Shown: positions 1 through 8,453, numbered from the stretch's first letter. The stretch: DNA of 56,721 bases from Geminicoccaceae bacterium (GCA_020638495.1 JACKIN010000020.1:1-56721); one strand, 5' to 3'. Made by a program: numbers and translations. Notes: generated by a model not told the origin, from the letters alone.

Positions 1-74
1 AGGCGATGGCCGAGGCCCAGGCCGAGGCGGTCGCCGACCTGAAGAAGTCCGGCGTCCAGATCGACGCCGGCTGA
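1..74 (+). CDS. Sugar ABC transporter substrate-binding protein, C-terminal end (partial)
   Basis: Only the last 23 codons are inside the window, in frame 3, ending at a TGA at 72-74. The tail (…EAVADLKKSGVQIDAG) resembles the tail of the complete binding protein at 53127-54470 (…NAIADIRRAGVDL). The two permeases that follow also resemble the permeases after that gene. It is therefore very probably the periplasmic solute-binding subunit of the importer encoded next. Nothing can be said about the ligand. Confidence 0.7.
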   Translation, partial: AMAEAQAEAVADLKKSGVQIDAG

Positions 75-78
75 TCCG

Positions 79-1035
79 ATGCAGCGGTCGGGCGGGCTCA
101 CTGCGGACCGGGCAACGGGGAGCACCGCCCCCGCGGCCGGGCCCGCCCGCCGCTTCGAGGACCAGCGCCGGCGGTTCTACTCCAACCTCCTGCTGCCGGC
201 GCTGGCCGCCCTCATGGTCGTCACGCTGCTGCCGACCATCTATCTCGTGCTCGTCAGCCTGACCCCGCTCGACCTCGCCAGGCCCGAGACCCACTGGGAC
301 TTCTCCCGACCCTTCGCCCAGTACGAGAACGTGCTGAACGACAGCCGGCTGCACAACTCGCTCTGGGTCCAGGCCAAGCTCTCGTTCTGGACCGTGCTGC
401 TGCAGGTCGTGCTCGGCTTCGTCTTCGCGCTCCTGCTCAATGTCAGCTCGAAGGTGCTGATGGCGCTGCGCACCGTCTTCCTCATCCCGATGGTGCTGCC
501 GCCGATCGTCGTCGCGATCATCTGGAAGGTGCTCTACACGCCGGACATCAGCCCCCTGCACTGGGCGACCGAGGCCATGGGCTTCGTCGTCCCGTCGCTG
601 ATCACCGACCCCAGCTGGGCCCTGACCGCGATCATCGTCGCCGACGTCTGGGAGTGGTTCCCCTTCGTCATGCTGATGGTGCTCGCCAGCCTGCAGATGA
701 TGCCGTCCGAATACATCGAGGCGGCCAGGGTGGACGGCGCCTCGGTGCTCCAGCTCACCTTCTACGTCACCCTGCCCTACCTGAAGGGCGTGCTCCTGGT
801 CGCCGCCCTCTTCCGCCTGGTCGACAGCATCAAGGCCTTCCCGCTCATCTACATCCTGACCGACGGCGGCCCCGGCACGGTGACCGAGGTCACCAACTTC
901 TACTCGTTCATCCAGGCCTTCAACTTCTCCTATCTCGGCTTCTCGAGCGCCATCACCGTGGTGCTCGTCGTCATCACGGTCTTCCTGAGCTGGCTGATCA
1001 TCCGCATGGTGGGCTGGGGGCAGCGTGTCGACTAG
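79..1035 (+). CDS. Sugar ABC transporter permease, MalF/UgpA type
   Basis: A 318-residue inner-membrane subunit of a CUT1-family sugar importer. After a polar N-terminus of about 40 residues there are about six hydrophobic segments. The cytoplasmic EAA loop, which docks the ATPase, reads EAARVDGAS with the downstream LP near residues 213-235. The gene starts four bases after the binding-protein stop and overlaps the next permease by 11 bp, so they form one operon. It closely resembles the permease at 54542-55450 (shared FLIPMVLPPIVVA, WEWFPF), a paralogous system at the other end of the window. No ATPase gene is adjacent. Confidence 0.92.
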   Translation: MQRSGGLTADRATGSTAPAAGPARRFEDQRRRFYSNLLLPALAALMVVTLLPTIYLVLVSLTPLDLARPETHWDFSRPFAQYENVLNDSRLHNSLWVQAKLSFWTVLLQVVLGFVFALLLNVSSKVLMALRTVFLIPMVLPPIVVAIIWKVLYTPDISPLHWATEAMGFVVPSLITDPSWALTAIIVADVWEWFPFVMLMVLASLQMMPSEYIEAARVDGASVLQLTFYVTLPYLKGVLLVAALFRLVDSIKAFPLIYILTDGGPGTVTEVTNFYSFIQAFNFSYLGFSSAITVVLVVITVFLSWLIIRMVGWGQRVD

Positions 1036-1867
1036 CACCGACTACCAGTCCCACCTCAAATGGCAGCGGTTCTGGCTGCACGCGCTGGTCATCGTGCTCG
1101 TGCTGCTCGTCATGTTCCCGTTCGTCTGGCTCCTGATCATGTCGTTCAAGACCATCGACGACATCTTCGCCTGGCCACCGAAATGGCTCTTCGTGCCGAC
1201 GCTCGAGAACTACACCGGGCTCTGGGAGGGCGACTTCCCCAAGAGCTTCGCCAACAGCCTGATCGTCAGCGTCGGCTCGACCGCGATCGCGATCCTGCTC
1301 GGCGTGCCCGGCGCCTACGCCCTCTCGCGCATGGACATGGGCCGGAGCAACCAGCTCAGCATCCTGATCCTGGCGAGCCGCATGGCGCCGCCGATCGCCT
1401 TCACCATCCCCTACTTCCTGGCCTATCGCCATATCGGCCTGCTCGACAGCCGGCTCGGCCTCGTCATCATCTACCTGACGTTCAATCTCTCGCTGGTCGT
1501 CTGGCTGATGCGCAGCTTCTTCGACGCGACGCCACGGGCCCTCGAGGAGGCCGCCTGGATCGACGGCGCCTCCTTGTGGCAGTCCTTCGTCAAGATCATC
1601 CTGCCGCTCTCCGGCCCCGGCCTCGCCGCGACCGCGATCCTCTGCTTCCTCTATTCCTGGAACGACTTCTTCTTCGCCCTCATCCTGACCCGGACCGAGG
1701 CGACCACGGCCCCCGTCGCCATCGTCAACTTCATGAACTACGAGGGCTGGGCCTGGGGCAAGATCGCCGCCGGCGGCGCCATGGTCATGCTGCCGGTCCT
1801 CGTCTTCTCGTTCCTCGTCCGCCGCTTTTTGATCCAGGGCATGACGGCGGGGGCGATCAAGGGATGA
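1025..1867 (+). CDS. Sugar ABC transporter permease, MalG/UgpE type
   Basis: A 280-residue partner permease of the CUT1 importer, read from a GTG at 1025 inside the end of the preceding permease. About six hydrophobic segments are visible. The EAA loop is EEAAWIDGAS followed by IILPLSGPG near residues 175-200. The stop codon overlaps the ATG of the lactonase gene (ATGA at 1864-1867), so transport and catabolism are translationally coupled. Its closest relative here is the permease at 55443-56318. Substrate is not predictable from sequence; the sugar-acid and polyol enzymes downstream suggest a sugar-like compound. Confidence 0.92.
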   Translation: MSTSTDYQSHLKWQRFWLHALVIVLVLLVMFPFVWLLIMSFKTIDDIFAWPPKWLFVPTLENYTGLWEGDFPKSFANSLIVSVGSTAIAILLGVPGAYALSRMDMGRSNQLSILILASRMAPPIAFTIPYFLAYRHIGLLDSRLGLVIIYLTFNLSLVVWLMRSFFDATPRALEEAAWIDGASLWQSFVKIILPLSGPGLAATAILCFLYSWNDFFFALILTRTEATTAPVAIVNFMNYEGWAWGKIAAGGAMVMLPVLVFSFLVRRFLIQGMTAGAIKG

Positions 1868-2733
1868 CGCCCGATCTCGTGCTCGACGCCCGGGCGGAAT
1901 GCGCCGAGAGCCCGATCTGGGACACGGGCTCGGGCCGGCTCTGGTGGACCGACATCCCGGCCCGCCGCCTGCACCGCCTCGATCCCGCCACCGGCCGGGA
2001 CGAGACGTTCGAGGTGCCCGGCCGCGTCGGCTGCTTCGCCCTCGCCCGCACCGGCGGGCTGGTCGTCGCCATGGAGCACCGCTTCGCCCGGCTCGATCCG
2101 CAATCGGGCAGGCTGGAGACGCTCGCCGAGGTCGAGCCGGAGCGCCCGGAGAACCGCCTCAACGATGGCCGCTGCGACCGCCGCGGGCGCTTCCTCGCCG
2201 GCACCATGCACGAGCCACGCACGATCCCGCAGGGTGCTTTGTGGCAGCTCGACCCGGCGCATGGCGTTCGCCTGCTCGCCGATCACGCGCTGGTCGGCAA
2301 CGGCCTCGCCTTCAGCCCCGACGACAGGCGGATGTACTGGTCCGACAGCCGCATGGGCCGCGTCTTCATCTTCGACTACGACATCGACAGCGGCAGCGCC
2401 TGGAACCGCCGCCTCTGGCTCGAGACCGACGACAGCATCGGCCGGCCCGACGGCGCCTGCGTCGACGCCGACGGCTGCTACTGGAGTGCGCGCTTCAAGG
2501 GCGGCCGGGTCATCCGCTTCACGCCCGACGGCCGGATCGACCGCGAGGTCCGCCTGCCCTGCTCGCAGGTGACCATGTGCGCCTTCGGCGGCCCGGGCCT
2601 GAGGACCCTCTTCATCACCACCGCCCGCGAGGGGCTCGACGCGGCCGCCCTGGCCCAGGAGCCGCTCGCCGGCGGCATCTTCGCCCTGGAGGCCGGCATC
2701 GCCGGCCTGCCGGAGCCCGAATTCAACGCCTGA
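1864..2733 (+). CDS. SMP-30/gluconolactonase family sugar lactonase
   Basis: A 289-residue six-bladed propeller of the SMP-30/gluconolactonase/LRE family. These enzymes open sugar lactones made by NAD-dependent sugar dehydrogenases, using a bound divalent metal. Expected metal-site motifs are visible in order: AECAESPIW near residue 13, ENRLNDGR near 100, GNGLAFSPD near 147 and RPDGACVDADGCYW near 193. The ATG at 1864 overlaps the upstream TGA. Within the operon it could hydrolyse a lactone formed by the Gfo/Idh/MocA oxidoreductase at 5487. The exact lactone is unknown. Confidence 0.88.
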   Translation: MTPDLVLDARAECAESPIWDTGSGRLWWTDIPARRLHRLDPATGRDETFEVPGRVGCFALARTGGLVVAMEHRFARLDPQSGRLETLAEVEPERPENRLNDGRCDRRGRFLAGTMHEPRTIPQGALWQLDPAHGVRLLADHALVGNGLAFSPDDRRMYWSDSRMGRVFIFDYDIDSGSAWNRRLWLETDDSIGRPDGACVDADGCYWSARFKGGRVIRFTPDGRIDREVRLPCSQVTMCAFGGPGLRTLFITTAREGLDAAALAQEPLAGGIFALEAGIAGLPEPEFNA

Positions 2734-2745
2734 ACCGAGGAAACC

Positions 2746-3552
2746 ATGCGCCAGCCTTCCGGCAAGACCAGGATCTACGCCATTCTCGCCCATCCCGTGG
2801 CGCATGTCCGGGCCCCCGAGTTCCTGAACCCGCTCTTCGAGGCCGCCGGCCGCGACGGGTTCATCGTGCCCTTCCACGTCCGGCCGGAGGACCTCGAGGA
2901 CCTGATCCCGCGGCTTCTCGCGATCCGCAATCTCGGCGGCTTCATCGTCACCATCCCGCACAAGCCGGCCATGTGCCGGATGTGCAAGACGCTGGGCCCG
3001 GGAGCCAAGGCCACCGGCACGGCGAACACCATCCGCATCGAGGCGGACGGCAGCCTGACCGGCGACATGTTCGACGGGCTGGGGCTGGTGGAAGGCTGTC
3101 GCGCCAACGGCATCGAGCCCACCGGCAAGGACGTTCTCATGGTCGGCGCCGGCGGCGCCGGGCGCGCCATCGCCTTCGCGCTCGCCGAGGCGGGTGTCAG
3201 CCGGCTGACCATCGCCAACCGGACGGCGGCGAAGGCCGAGGAGATCGCCGCCGACGTCGCGAAAGCCTTCCCCAACGTGCGAATAGCGGCAGGCCCGGCC
3301 GATGCCACGGGCCACCAGGTCATCATCCAGACGACCTCGCTCGGGCTGAAGGCAGGCGATGCCCTGCCGATGGATGCGGCGACGCTGAGGCCGGAAATGC
3401 AGCTCTTCGACATCATCGCGGCCCGCGACACCGAGCTCATGAAGGCGGCCGAGGAGCGGGGGCTTCGGACCGTGGTCGGCGGCCGGCCGATGATCGAGCA
3501 TCAGGCCAAGGCGCAGATCGCCTTCCTCGACCCGCCCCCTCTGCCCGCATGA
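2746..3552 (+). CDS. Shikimate dehydrogenase-like NAD(P) oxidoreductase with altered substrate site
   Basis: A 268-residue protein of the AroE fold. The catalytic Lys is in TIPHK (K73), the Asp partner is in GDMFDG (D110), and the Rossmann motif GAGGAGR is at 134-140. Canonical AroE binds the shikimate carboxylate through two serines in an AHSxSP-type motif. Here the corresponding stretch is AHVRAP, so both serines are replaced by Val and Ala. With its place in a sugar-transport operon, this argues for an AroE-like enzyme acting on another cyclic polyol or ketone rather than biosynthetic shikimate dehydrogenase. GAGGAAA just upstream of the ATG is a good ribosome site. Confidence 0.85.
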   Translation: MRQPSGKTRIYAILAHPVAHVRAPEFLNPLFEAAGRDGFIVPFHVRPEDLEDLIPRLLAIRNLGGFIVTIPHKPAMCRMCKTLGPGAKATGTANTIRIEADGSLTGDMFDGLGLVEGCRANGIEPTGKDVLMVGAGGAGRAIAFALAEAGVSRLTIANRTAAKAEEIAADVAKAFPNVRIAAGPADATGHQVIIQTTSLGLKAGDALPMDAATLRPEMQLFDIIAARDTELMKAAEERGLRTVVGGRPMIEHQAKAQIAFLDPPPLPA

Positions 3553-3562
3553 GGCAAGCCTG

Positions 3563-4432
3563 ATGGCTGGATCCCTCTCCGCCGATGCCGTGGCCGCCTA
3601 TCGCCGCGACGGCTTCCACTTCCCCTGGCGCCTGATGCCGCGGGAACGCGCGCTGCGGATCGGCGAGGATTTCCTGGCGTTCACGCGATCGGATGTCGCC
3701 CGGCGCTACCCGGACCCGCAGAACCAGCTCTATCTCCTGAAGGCGCACCTCATCTTCACCTGGGCCGATGCCATCGTGCACGACCCGGGCCTGCTCGACG
3801 CGGTGGAAAGCCTGATCGGCCCGGACATCCTGGTCTGGTCCTCCGGTGTCTTCTGGAAGGCGCCGCATTCGGGCGCCTATGTCTCCTGGCACCAGGATTC
3901 GACCAATTTCGAGCTGGATGATGCGGAGGGCGTCGTCCGCGCCTGGGTGGCGCTGACCCCGGCGACCCTCGCCAACGGCACCATGCGCTTCGCCCCGGGC
4001 CTGCACGCCAGGGGCCAGGTCCGGCATGTCGACCGGAAGGCCGAGGGCGAGCTCCTGTCGCGCGGCGAGACCATCGACCTGGAGATCGACGAGGCGGCAA
4101 CCGTGCCGGTGGTGATCGATGCGGGCGAGGTCTCCTTCCACCATCTGCACACGCCGCACGGCTCCGGCCCCAATGCCAGCGACCAGCCGCGCGTGAACCA
4201 CGTCGTCACCTACGTGGCCCCGAAGGTCCGCCCGATCCGCGGCGCGGACAGCGCCCAGCTCGCCCGGGGGCAGGACCGCTTCGGCCACTACGCGCCCGAG
4301 CCGCGGCCGAAGGCCGATCTCGACCCGGCGGCGCTGGCCGCCCACGAATCCGCCATGGCGCTCAGGAACGCCATCATTTACCGGGGCGCGCCATTGCCAC
4401 AGGCGCCGCGCCATGCCGAGGTCTGGAGCTGA
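3563..4432 (+). CDS. Phytanoyl-CoA dioxygenase (PhyH) family Fe(II)/2-oxoglutarate oxygenase
   Basis: A 289-residue non-haem iron oxygenase. The facial triad is visible: H110 and D112 in WHQD, and the distal His in HTPHGSGPN (H199). R210 is placed to bind 2-oxoglutarate. Despite the family name, bacterial members hydroxylate many small molecules, including osmolytes, natural products and phosphonates. The gene overlaps the next by one base and follows the AroE-like gene by ten, so it belongs to the same operon. It probably hydroxylates the imported compound or an intermediate; that is inference from context only. Confidence 0.85.
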   Translation: MAGSLSADAVAAYRRDGFHFPWRLMPRERALRIGEDFLAFTRSDVARRYPDPQNQLYLLKAHLIFTWADAIVHDPGLLDAVESLIGPDILVWSSGVFWKAPHSGAYVSWHQDSTNFELDDAEGVVRAWVALTPATLANGTMRFAPGLHARGQVRHVDRKAEGELLSRGETIDLEIDEAATVPVVIDAGEVSFHHLHTPHGSGPNASDQPRVNHVVTYVAPKVRPIRGADSAQLARGQDRFGHYAPEPRPKADLDPAALAAHESAMALRNAIIYRGAPLPQAPRHAEVWS

Positions 4433-5490
4433 TGCGCACGATCAAGGGTCCGGGCATTTTCCTCGCCCAGTTCATCGCCCCCGTCGCCCCCTACGACCGG
4501 ATCGAGACGCTCGCCCCCTGGGCGGCGGCCAAGGGCTACAAGGGCGTGCAGGTGCCGACCTTCAACCCCGCGGTCTTCGACCTGGAGCAGGCGGCCTCGA
4601 GCAGGACCTGGTGCGACGAGTACAAGGGCCTGCTCGCCGAGCACGGCCTCGTCATTTCCGAGCTCTCGACCCACCGCCAGGGCCACTGCGTCGCCGTCCA
4701 CCCAGCCTACAACCTGACCATCGACGCCTTCACCCCCGAGGCCGTCACCCGCAACCCGGAGGCGCGCGAGGCCTGGGCCATCGACCAGCTCATGAAGGCG
4801 GCCCAGGCCTCGGCCAATCTCGGGCTCGACCGCCACGTCACCTTCCCGGGCTCGCTGCTCTGGCCCTATCTCTACCTCTACCCGCCCCGGCCCTTCGGCC
4901 TGATCGAGGAGGGCTTCACCGAGCTCGCGAAACGCTGGCGGCCGATCCTCGACCGCTTCGACGAGCTCGGCATCGACGTCGCCTACGAGATCCATCCGGG
5001 CGAGGACCTGCATGACGGCCTGACCTTCGAGATGTTCCTGGAGAAGCTCGACGGCCACCAGCGGGTGACCATCCTCTATGACCCGTCGCATCTGCACCTG
5101 CAGGGCATGGACTATGTCGGCTTCCTCGACGTCTACGGCGAGCGCATCCGCGCCTTCCACGTCAAGGACGCCGAGTACCGGATGAATGCGCGCACGGGCT
5201 ACTGGGGCGGCTACCAGAACTGGCCGACCCGCGCCGGCCGCTTCCGCAGCCCCGGCGACGGCCAGATCGACTTCGGCGCCATCTTCAGCAAGCTCAGCGA
5301 GCTCGACTACGACGGCTGGGCCTCGGTCGAATGGGAGTGCTGCATCAAGCACCCCGACCAGGGCGCCACGGAGGCCGCCGAGCTGATCAGGCGCCACATC
5401 ATCCAGGTCCAGGAACGCGCCTTCGACGCCAACATGCAGGCCCAGGGCATCGACCATGCCCGAAACCGCGCGGCCCTGGGGCTGAAATGA
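4432..5490 (+). CDS. Sugar phosphate isomerase/epimerase family TIM-barrel protein
   Basis: A 352-residue xylose-isomerase-like TIM barrel (AP-endonuclease 2 superfamily). Likely metal and catalytic residues are visible: Glu and His in YEIHPGED, Asp and His in YDPSHLHLQG, the HVKD motif, and a late Glu in VEWEC. Family members include inosose dehydratases, tagatose epimerases and hydroxypyruvate isomerases. Length is toward the long end for the family. The ATG overlaps the previous stop by one base, and the stop overlaps the start of the Gfo/Idh gene. Next to AroE-like and Gfo/Idh enzymes, an inosose- or ketose-type substrate is plausible. Confidence 0.88.
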   Translation: MRTIKGPGIFLAQFIAPVAPYDRIETLAPWAAAKGYKGVQVPTFNPAVFDLEQAASSRTWCDEYKGLLAEHGLVISELSTHRQGHCVAVHPAYNLTIDAFTPEAVTRNPEAREAWAIDQLMKAAQASANLGLDRHVTFPGSLLWPYLYLYPPRPFGLIEEGFTELAKRWRPILDRFDELGIDVAYEIHPGEDLHDGLTFEMFLEKLDGHQRVTILYDPSHLHLQGMDYVGFLDVYGERIRAFHVKDAEYRMNARTGYWGGYQNWPTRAGRFRSPGDGQIDFGAIFSKLSELDYDGWASVEWECCIKHPDQGATEAAELIRRHIIQVQERAFDANMQAQGIDHARNRAALGLK

Positions 5491-6638
5491 CGGCGGCGAG
5501 CGGCAAGGGACCGACCCGCATTCGCCTCGGCTTCGTCGGCGGCGGGCGGGGCGCCCTGATCGGTCCTGTGCATCGGACAGCGGCCCGGCTCGACGACCGC
5601 TTCGAGGTCGTGGGCGCCGTGCTTTCGTCCAATGCCGAAAAGTCGGTGGCCGATGCCGCCGCCCTCGGCATCCCGAAGGGCTACGGCTCGCTTGGCCAGA
5701 TGATCAGGGCCGGCGGGCTCGATGCCGTGGCCATCGCCACGCCCAATGACAGCCATGCCGCCCTCGCCATCGAGGCGCTCGATGCCGGCCTCCACGTGGT
5801 CTGCGACAAGCCCTTGGCCAACACCGCCCCGGACGGCCGGCGGATCGCCGAGAAGGTGGCGGAGACCGGGCTCGTCTTCTGCCTGACCCACAACTACAGC
5901 GGCTATCCGATGATCCGCCAGATGCGGGCGATGATCGAGGCCGGGCGCATCGGCAAGGTGCATCTGGTGCAGGCGAGCTACCGCCAGGGTACCTTGGCCA
6001 CCGCCATCGAGACCGGCGACATCCCCGCCCGCCTGCGCTGGCGCCTCGATCCCGCGAAGGGCGGCGGCAGCCACGTCATGGGCGACATCGGCAGCCATGT
6101 GCACCAGCTCATCCGCTACACGACCGGGCTCGGGATCGACTCCGTCATGGCCGAGCTCGGCGCCATCGTCCCGGGCCGCCAGGCGCACGACACGGGCCAG
6201 GCGCTGCTCCGCTTCGCCAATGGTGGCCGCGGCCAGATGCTGGCGACCAAGGTGGCGCATGGCGCCGAGAACGCGCTCGCGATCGAGGTGCATGGCGACC
6301 GGGGCGGCCTCGAATGGCGCCAGAGCCGGCTCGACGAGCTGACCTTCCTTCGGAACGGCGAGCCGCAACAGATCCTGACCCGCGGCAGCCCCTATCTCGA
6401 GCCCCTGGCCCGGCAAGCCTGCCGCCTGCCGCCCGGCCACCCCGAGGGCTTCCACGAGGGCTTCGGCAATCTCTACCGCGACTTCGCCGAGCAGGTGGCC
6501 GCCCGGCTCGAGGGGCGCGAAGCGGACCCGCTCGCCGCCACCATCCCCACCGCCGCCGACGGCCTCGACACCCTCCTCTTCATCGACGCCTGCATCCGCT
6601 CGTCCGAGACGGAGAGCTGGCAGAGGGTGGAGACTTGA
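5487..6638 (+). CDS. Gfo/Idh/MocA family NAD(P)-dependent oxidoreductase
   Basis: A 383-residue two-domain dehydrogenase. The N-terminal Rossmann fold has GFVGGGRGALIG in place of the usual GxGxxG. The family Lys is in CDKPLA near residue 110, and a substrate-domain His lies in GGSHVMGDIGSHVHQL. Substrates in this family are sugars, inositols and their derivatives. The start is the ATG at 5487, overlapping the preceding TGA (ATGA). The upstream in-frame extension lies inside the isomerase gene and is not used. It is the last gene of the operon. Beyond it base composition drops sharply. Confidence 0.9.
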   Translation: MTAASGKGPTRIRLGFVGGGRGALIGPVHRTAARLDDRFEVVGAVLSSNAEKSVADAAALGIPKGYGSLGQMIRAGGLDAVAIATPNDSHAALAIEALDAGLHVVCDKPLANTAPDGRRIAEKVAETGLVFCLTHNYSGYPMIRQMRAMIEAGRIGKVHLVQASYRQGTLATAIETGDIPARLRWRLDPAKGGGSHVMGDIGSHVHQLIRYTTGLGIDSVMAELGAIVPGRQAHDTGQALLRFANGGRGQMLATKVAHGAENALAIEVHGDRGGLEWRQSRLDELTFLRNGEPQQILTRGSPYLEPLARQACRLPPGHPEGFHEGFGNLYRDFAEQVAARLEGREADPLAATIPTAADGLDTLLFIDACIRSSETESWQRVET

Positions 6639-6681
6639 GCCGTTAGATAGCAAATGCACCTAGTACCCCAGCGGTCAGTGG

Positions 6682-7611
6682 CTAAGTCCCTGGCGAGTGA
6701 ACTCTCTGGACGCTAGCGATCTTTGGGACGAATTCGCCGGTCCTATTTGGTCGGTAGATAATAATAACGTCCGCCACGATTGGCGAATCATCCGACATTC
6801 TCTTAACGAAGTCTAGAGGAACATCAGAGGGCCATAGTATTCTTACCCTCCATATCCTACCAGATATTTTTATTAATCCAGCCCATCCATGTTCTCGATC
6901 ATCTAGGTTTGTTGCCCTTACGTTAATTTGGGCGTCATTAATAGTCTCGTACTCTTCGAGAGGGTCGGCATCTTCCAGCATTTCCGGTGTCGGTATGGCC
7001 GCCGCGGTCTCCGGACTAACCCGATAAACGCCAGGCACCTCAACGGTCGCGCCAATCTCCGATTTCGATGGAGCAAAAACATTGGCGGAAGCTCTTTCAA
7101 GCTGGCGCTTCTGGTGTGCTGATAAGGCATCGTCAAAAATAACTCGTAGGTCATCGCCCGTTATCCCCAACGATTCGGCAGTCAAATTTACAACAACGTT
7201 GTTATCGCCCTGAACATGCACGTTGGCCGGGGTCGCGGGGTTTAGACGACTCCACGCCCAGAGTCCACCTATCAGAAACATCGCAATTACAACAAGAGAT
7301 AGGCCATGCGAATGCGTTTTCATAAAATCAAATCCGACCCGATCTGCTAACGACTTTATGTATTCTTCTACTGTTTCTTGCACATTCACGAATAATTTGC
7401 CAATAAATTCTTCTTGTGCAGGGCTATTTCTGGAGAGAAGCGCAAGTTCGTAGGCAAATCGATTGACAATAAGACCTGGGAAGATCCGTTCTAATATCTT
7501 TGGAAGTAATGAAAAAGCGATTTCGTGTGCTATAAGCGTTTGCCCAAGATCGGACAAACCAATTGCGCCTTCGTTCGTGAATCGAATCGTATGCTGGAAC
7601 GGTAGTTCCAT
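6682..7611 (-). CDS. Hypothetical single-span membrane protein in an AT-rich patch
   Basis: A 309-residue protein of unknown family, with markedly lower GC than its neighbours. The start at 7611 is preferred over longer in-frame options because AGGGGAG lies about eight bases upstream of that ATG. The N-terminal half (about 120 residues) is helical-looking. One clear transmembrane segment (LSLVVIAMFLIGGLWAW) follows near residues 118-135. After a GDNNVVVNL stretch comes a mostly polar C-terminal domain of about 170 residues ending KIASVQRV. No catalytic motif is recognised. Foreign composition and the transposase remnant next to it suggest horizontal acquisition. Confidence 0.65.
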   Translation of the reverse strand: MELPFQHTIRFTNEGAIGLSDLGQTLIAHEIAFSLLPKILERIFPGLIVNRFAYELALLSRNSPAQEEFIGKLFVNVQETVEEYIKSLADRVGFDFMKTHSHGLSLVVIAMFLIGGLWAWSRLNPATPANVHVQGDNNVVVNLTAESLGITGDDLRVIFDDALSAHQKRQLERASANVFAPSKSEIGATVEVPGVYRVSPETAAAIPTPEMLEDADPLEEYETINDAQINVRATNLDDREHGWAGLIKISGRIWRVRILWPSDVPLDFVKRMSDDSPIVADVIIIYRPNRTGEFVPKIASVQRVHSPGT

Positions 7612-7702
7612 TATTCTGCTCCCCTGTGGCCGATTGCGACCATTCGTTGCGCTGAGGGAGAGCGCTTTTTCTACGTCAGAACCGACATGAGGCTTGGCTA
7701 GA

Positions 7703-7939
7703 TCAGGCGTCAAGGCATACGTTGCCCACCCCCATAGGCCGCAGGCACCGCACGAAGAAAACGGCCGAGAACCCGACGCGCGCCACCTTGTTGCGGAGCA
7801 CGTGAGCGTCGATCGTGACGCCAATCTCGGCGAGCTTCGCCACTAGTTGGTCATAGGTCAGGCCCCGTCGCTTCATCTCCGCCTTGAGCGTGCAGTACAA
7901 AACGGCCTTCGTGCAGGCGCAAAAGTTGCGCGACGCCAT
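7703..7939 (-). pseudogene. DUF6471-like gene, 5'-truncated by a transposase fragment
   Basis: The 78-codon reading frame matches the DUF6471 pattern from about residue 18 onward (LKAEMKRRGLTYDQLVAKLAEIGV, then LRNKVARVGF, then FFVRCLRPMG). That resembles a small helix-turn-helix-like protein that normally follows a longer N-terminus. Its first 15-17 residues are instead the antisense of the transposase remnant on the opposite strand. The junction lies at about 7884-7890. I read this as a gene that lost its native 5' end when the element inserted. The family assignment is from memory of the motif. Confidence 0.5.
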
Positions 7940-8176
7940 GAAAGGCGCTCAGGTCGAGTACAGTTCGCGCGGTGACGTCGAGGTCGATTGCTGTCGCGTC
8001 CGCGGCTCGAACAAGCAGACCAACTACAAGGCCAACCGGATCGATCAGCGGCTGGCGAGATGACGTGACGCGAGGACATGCGCCGGGTCGACAACGGCAC
8101 GCAGAACGAGCGGACTGGCCGCGACGCGCTGACGGCCCCGAAGTCGGCTAGTTGGTGTGGGCGTTGGCGGGGGGGG
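7884..8176 (+). pseudogene. IS1595/ISXO2-type transposase remnant with internal deletion
   Basis: Two pieces of plus-strand translation look like this transposase family. The first (7884-8065) reads LSVQYKTAFVQAQKLRDAM, then a VEVDCCRVRG-like stretch where active copies have the catalytic VEVDGGYFGG-like motif, then NRIDQRLAR and a stop. The second, in another frame from 8069, reads REDMRRVDNGTQ and then SWCGRWR, like the C-terminal REDxRRxxNG and WxGYWQR motifs. The middle of the protein is missing and the frame is broken, so it is dead. Assignment is from remembered motifs, not a search. Confidence 0.5.
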
Positions 8177-8183
8177 AGCTCAA

Positions 8184-8218
8184 TTGACGGTAGCACATAA
8201 AATGCAATCTATCGTCAA
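8184..8218. repeat. Short inverted repeat downstream of the transposase remnant
   Basis: TTGACGGTAG at 8184-8193 is mirrored by CTATCGTCAA at 8209-8218. The arms are ten bases with one mismatch, separated by 15 AT-rich bases. It sits just past the end of the transposase remnant. It could be a decayed element end or a weak hairpin. Confidence 0.4.
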
Positions 8219-8337
8219 CACCTGCCCGCGTTCTGCGTATGTCTCGCTATCCGATCTAGATATGGTAGTCCGGCCGCCGTTGTGGCGTTGACTCTCTAGA
8301 ACTTTTTGGGCAACTTAGACGCGATACCAAAGAAAAA

Positions 8338-8357
8338 GCCGGGGTTGCAGCCCCGGC
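8338..8357 (-). terminator. Hairpin with T-run on the minus strand
   Basis: GCCGGGG, a six-base loop and CCCCGGC form a perfect seven-base-pair stem. Read on the minus strand, it is followed by TTTTTC, the form of an intrinsic terminator. No convincing minus-strand gene lies immediately upstream, so it may be a leftover of the inserted DNA. Confidence 0.45.
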
Positions 8358-8377
8358 CTTTGGTGATCCGCATGGCC

Positions 8378-8453
8378 CAGCAAGCGCCGCGGATCGGTGG
8401 TTGAGTACGTTCGGATTTTACCGAGAATCAGACCAACGTCAAGGCGCTTGCTG
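8378..8453. repeat. 11-bp perfect inverted repeat around the leader of the small gene at 8474
   Basis: CAGCAAGCGCC at 8378-8388 is the exact reverse complement of GGCGCTTGCTG at 8443-8453. A smaller dyad (GATCCGC and GCGGATC) overlaps the left arm. The transcribed leader could fold into a long stem just before the ribosome site of the gene at 8474. Confidence 0.45.

Noticed and set aside
1738..3501. Long minus-strand ORF opposite the lactonase and AroE-like genes
   Set aside because: Shadow of GC-rich codons. The plus-strand genes carry clear family motifs and overlap as an operon.
2746..3552. Calling the gene aroE of the shikimate pathway
   Set aside because: The shikimate carboxylate-binding serines are missing and the context is catabolic, so no gene symbol was given.
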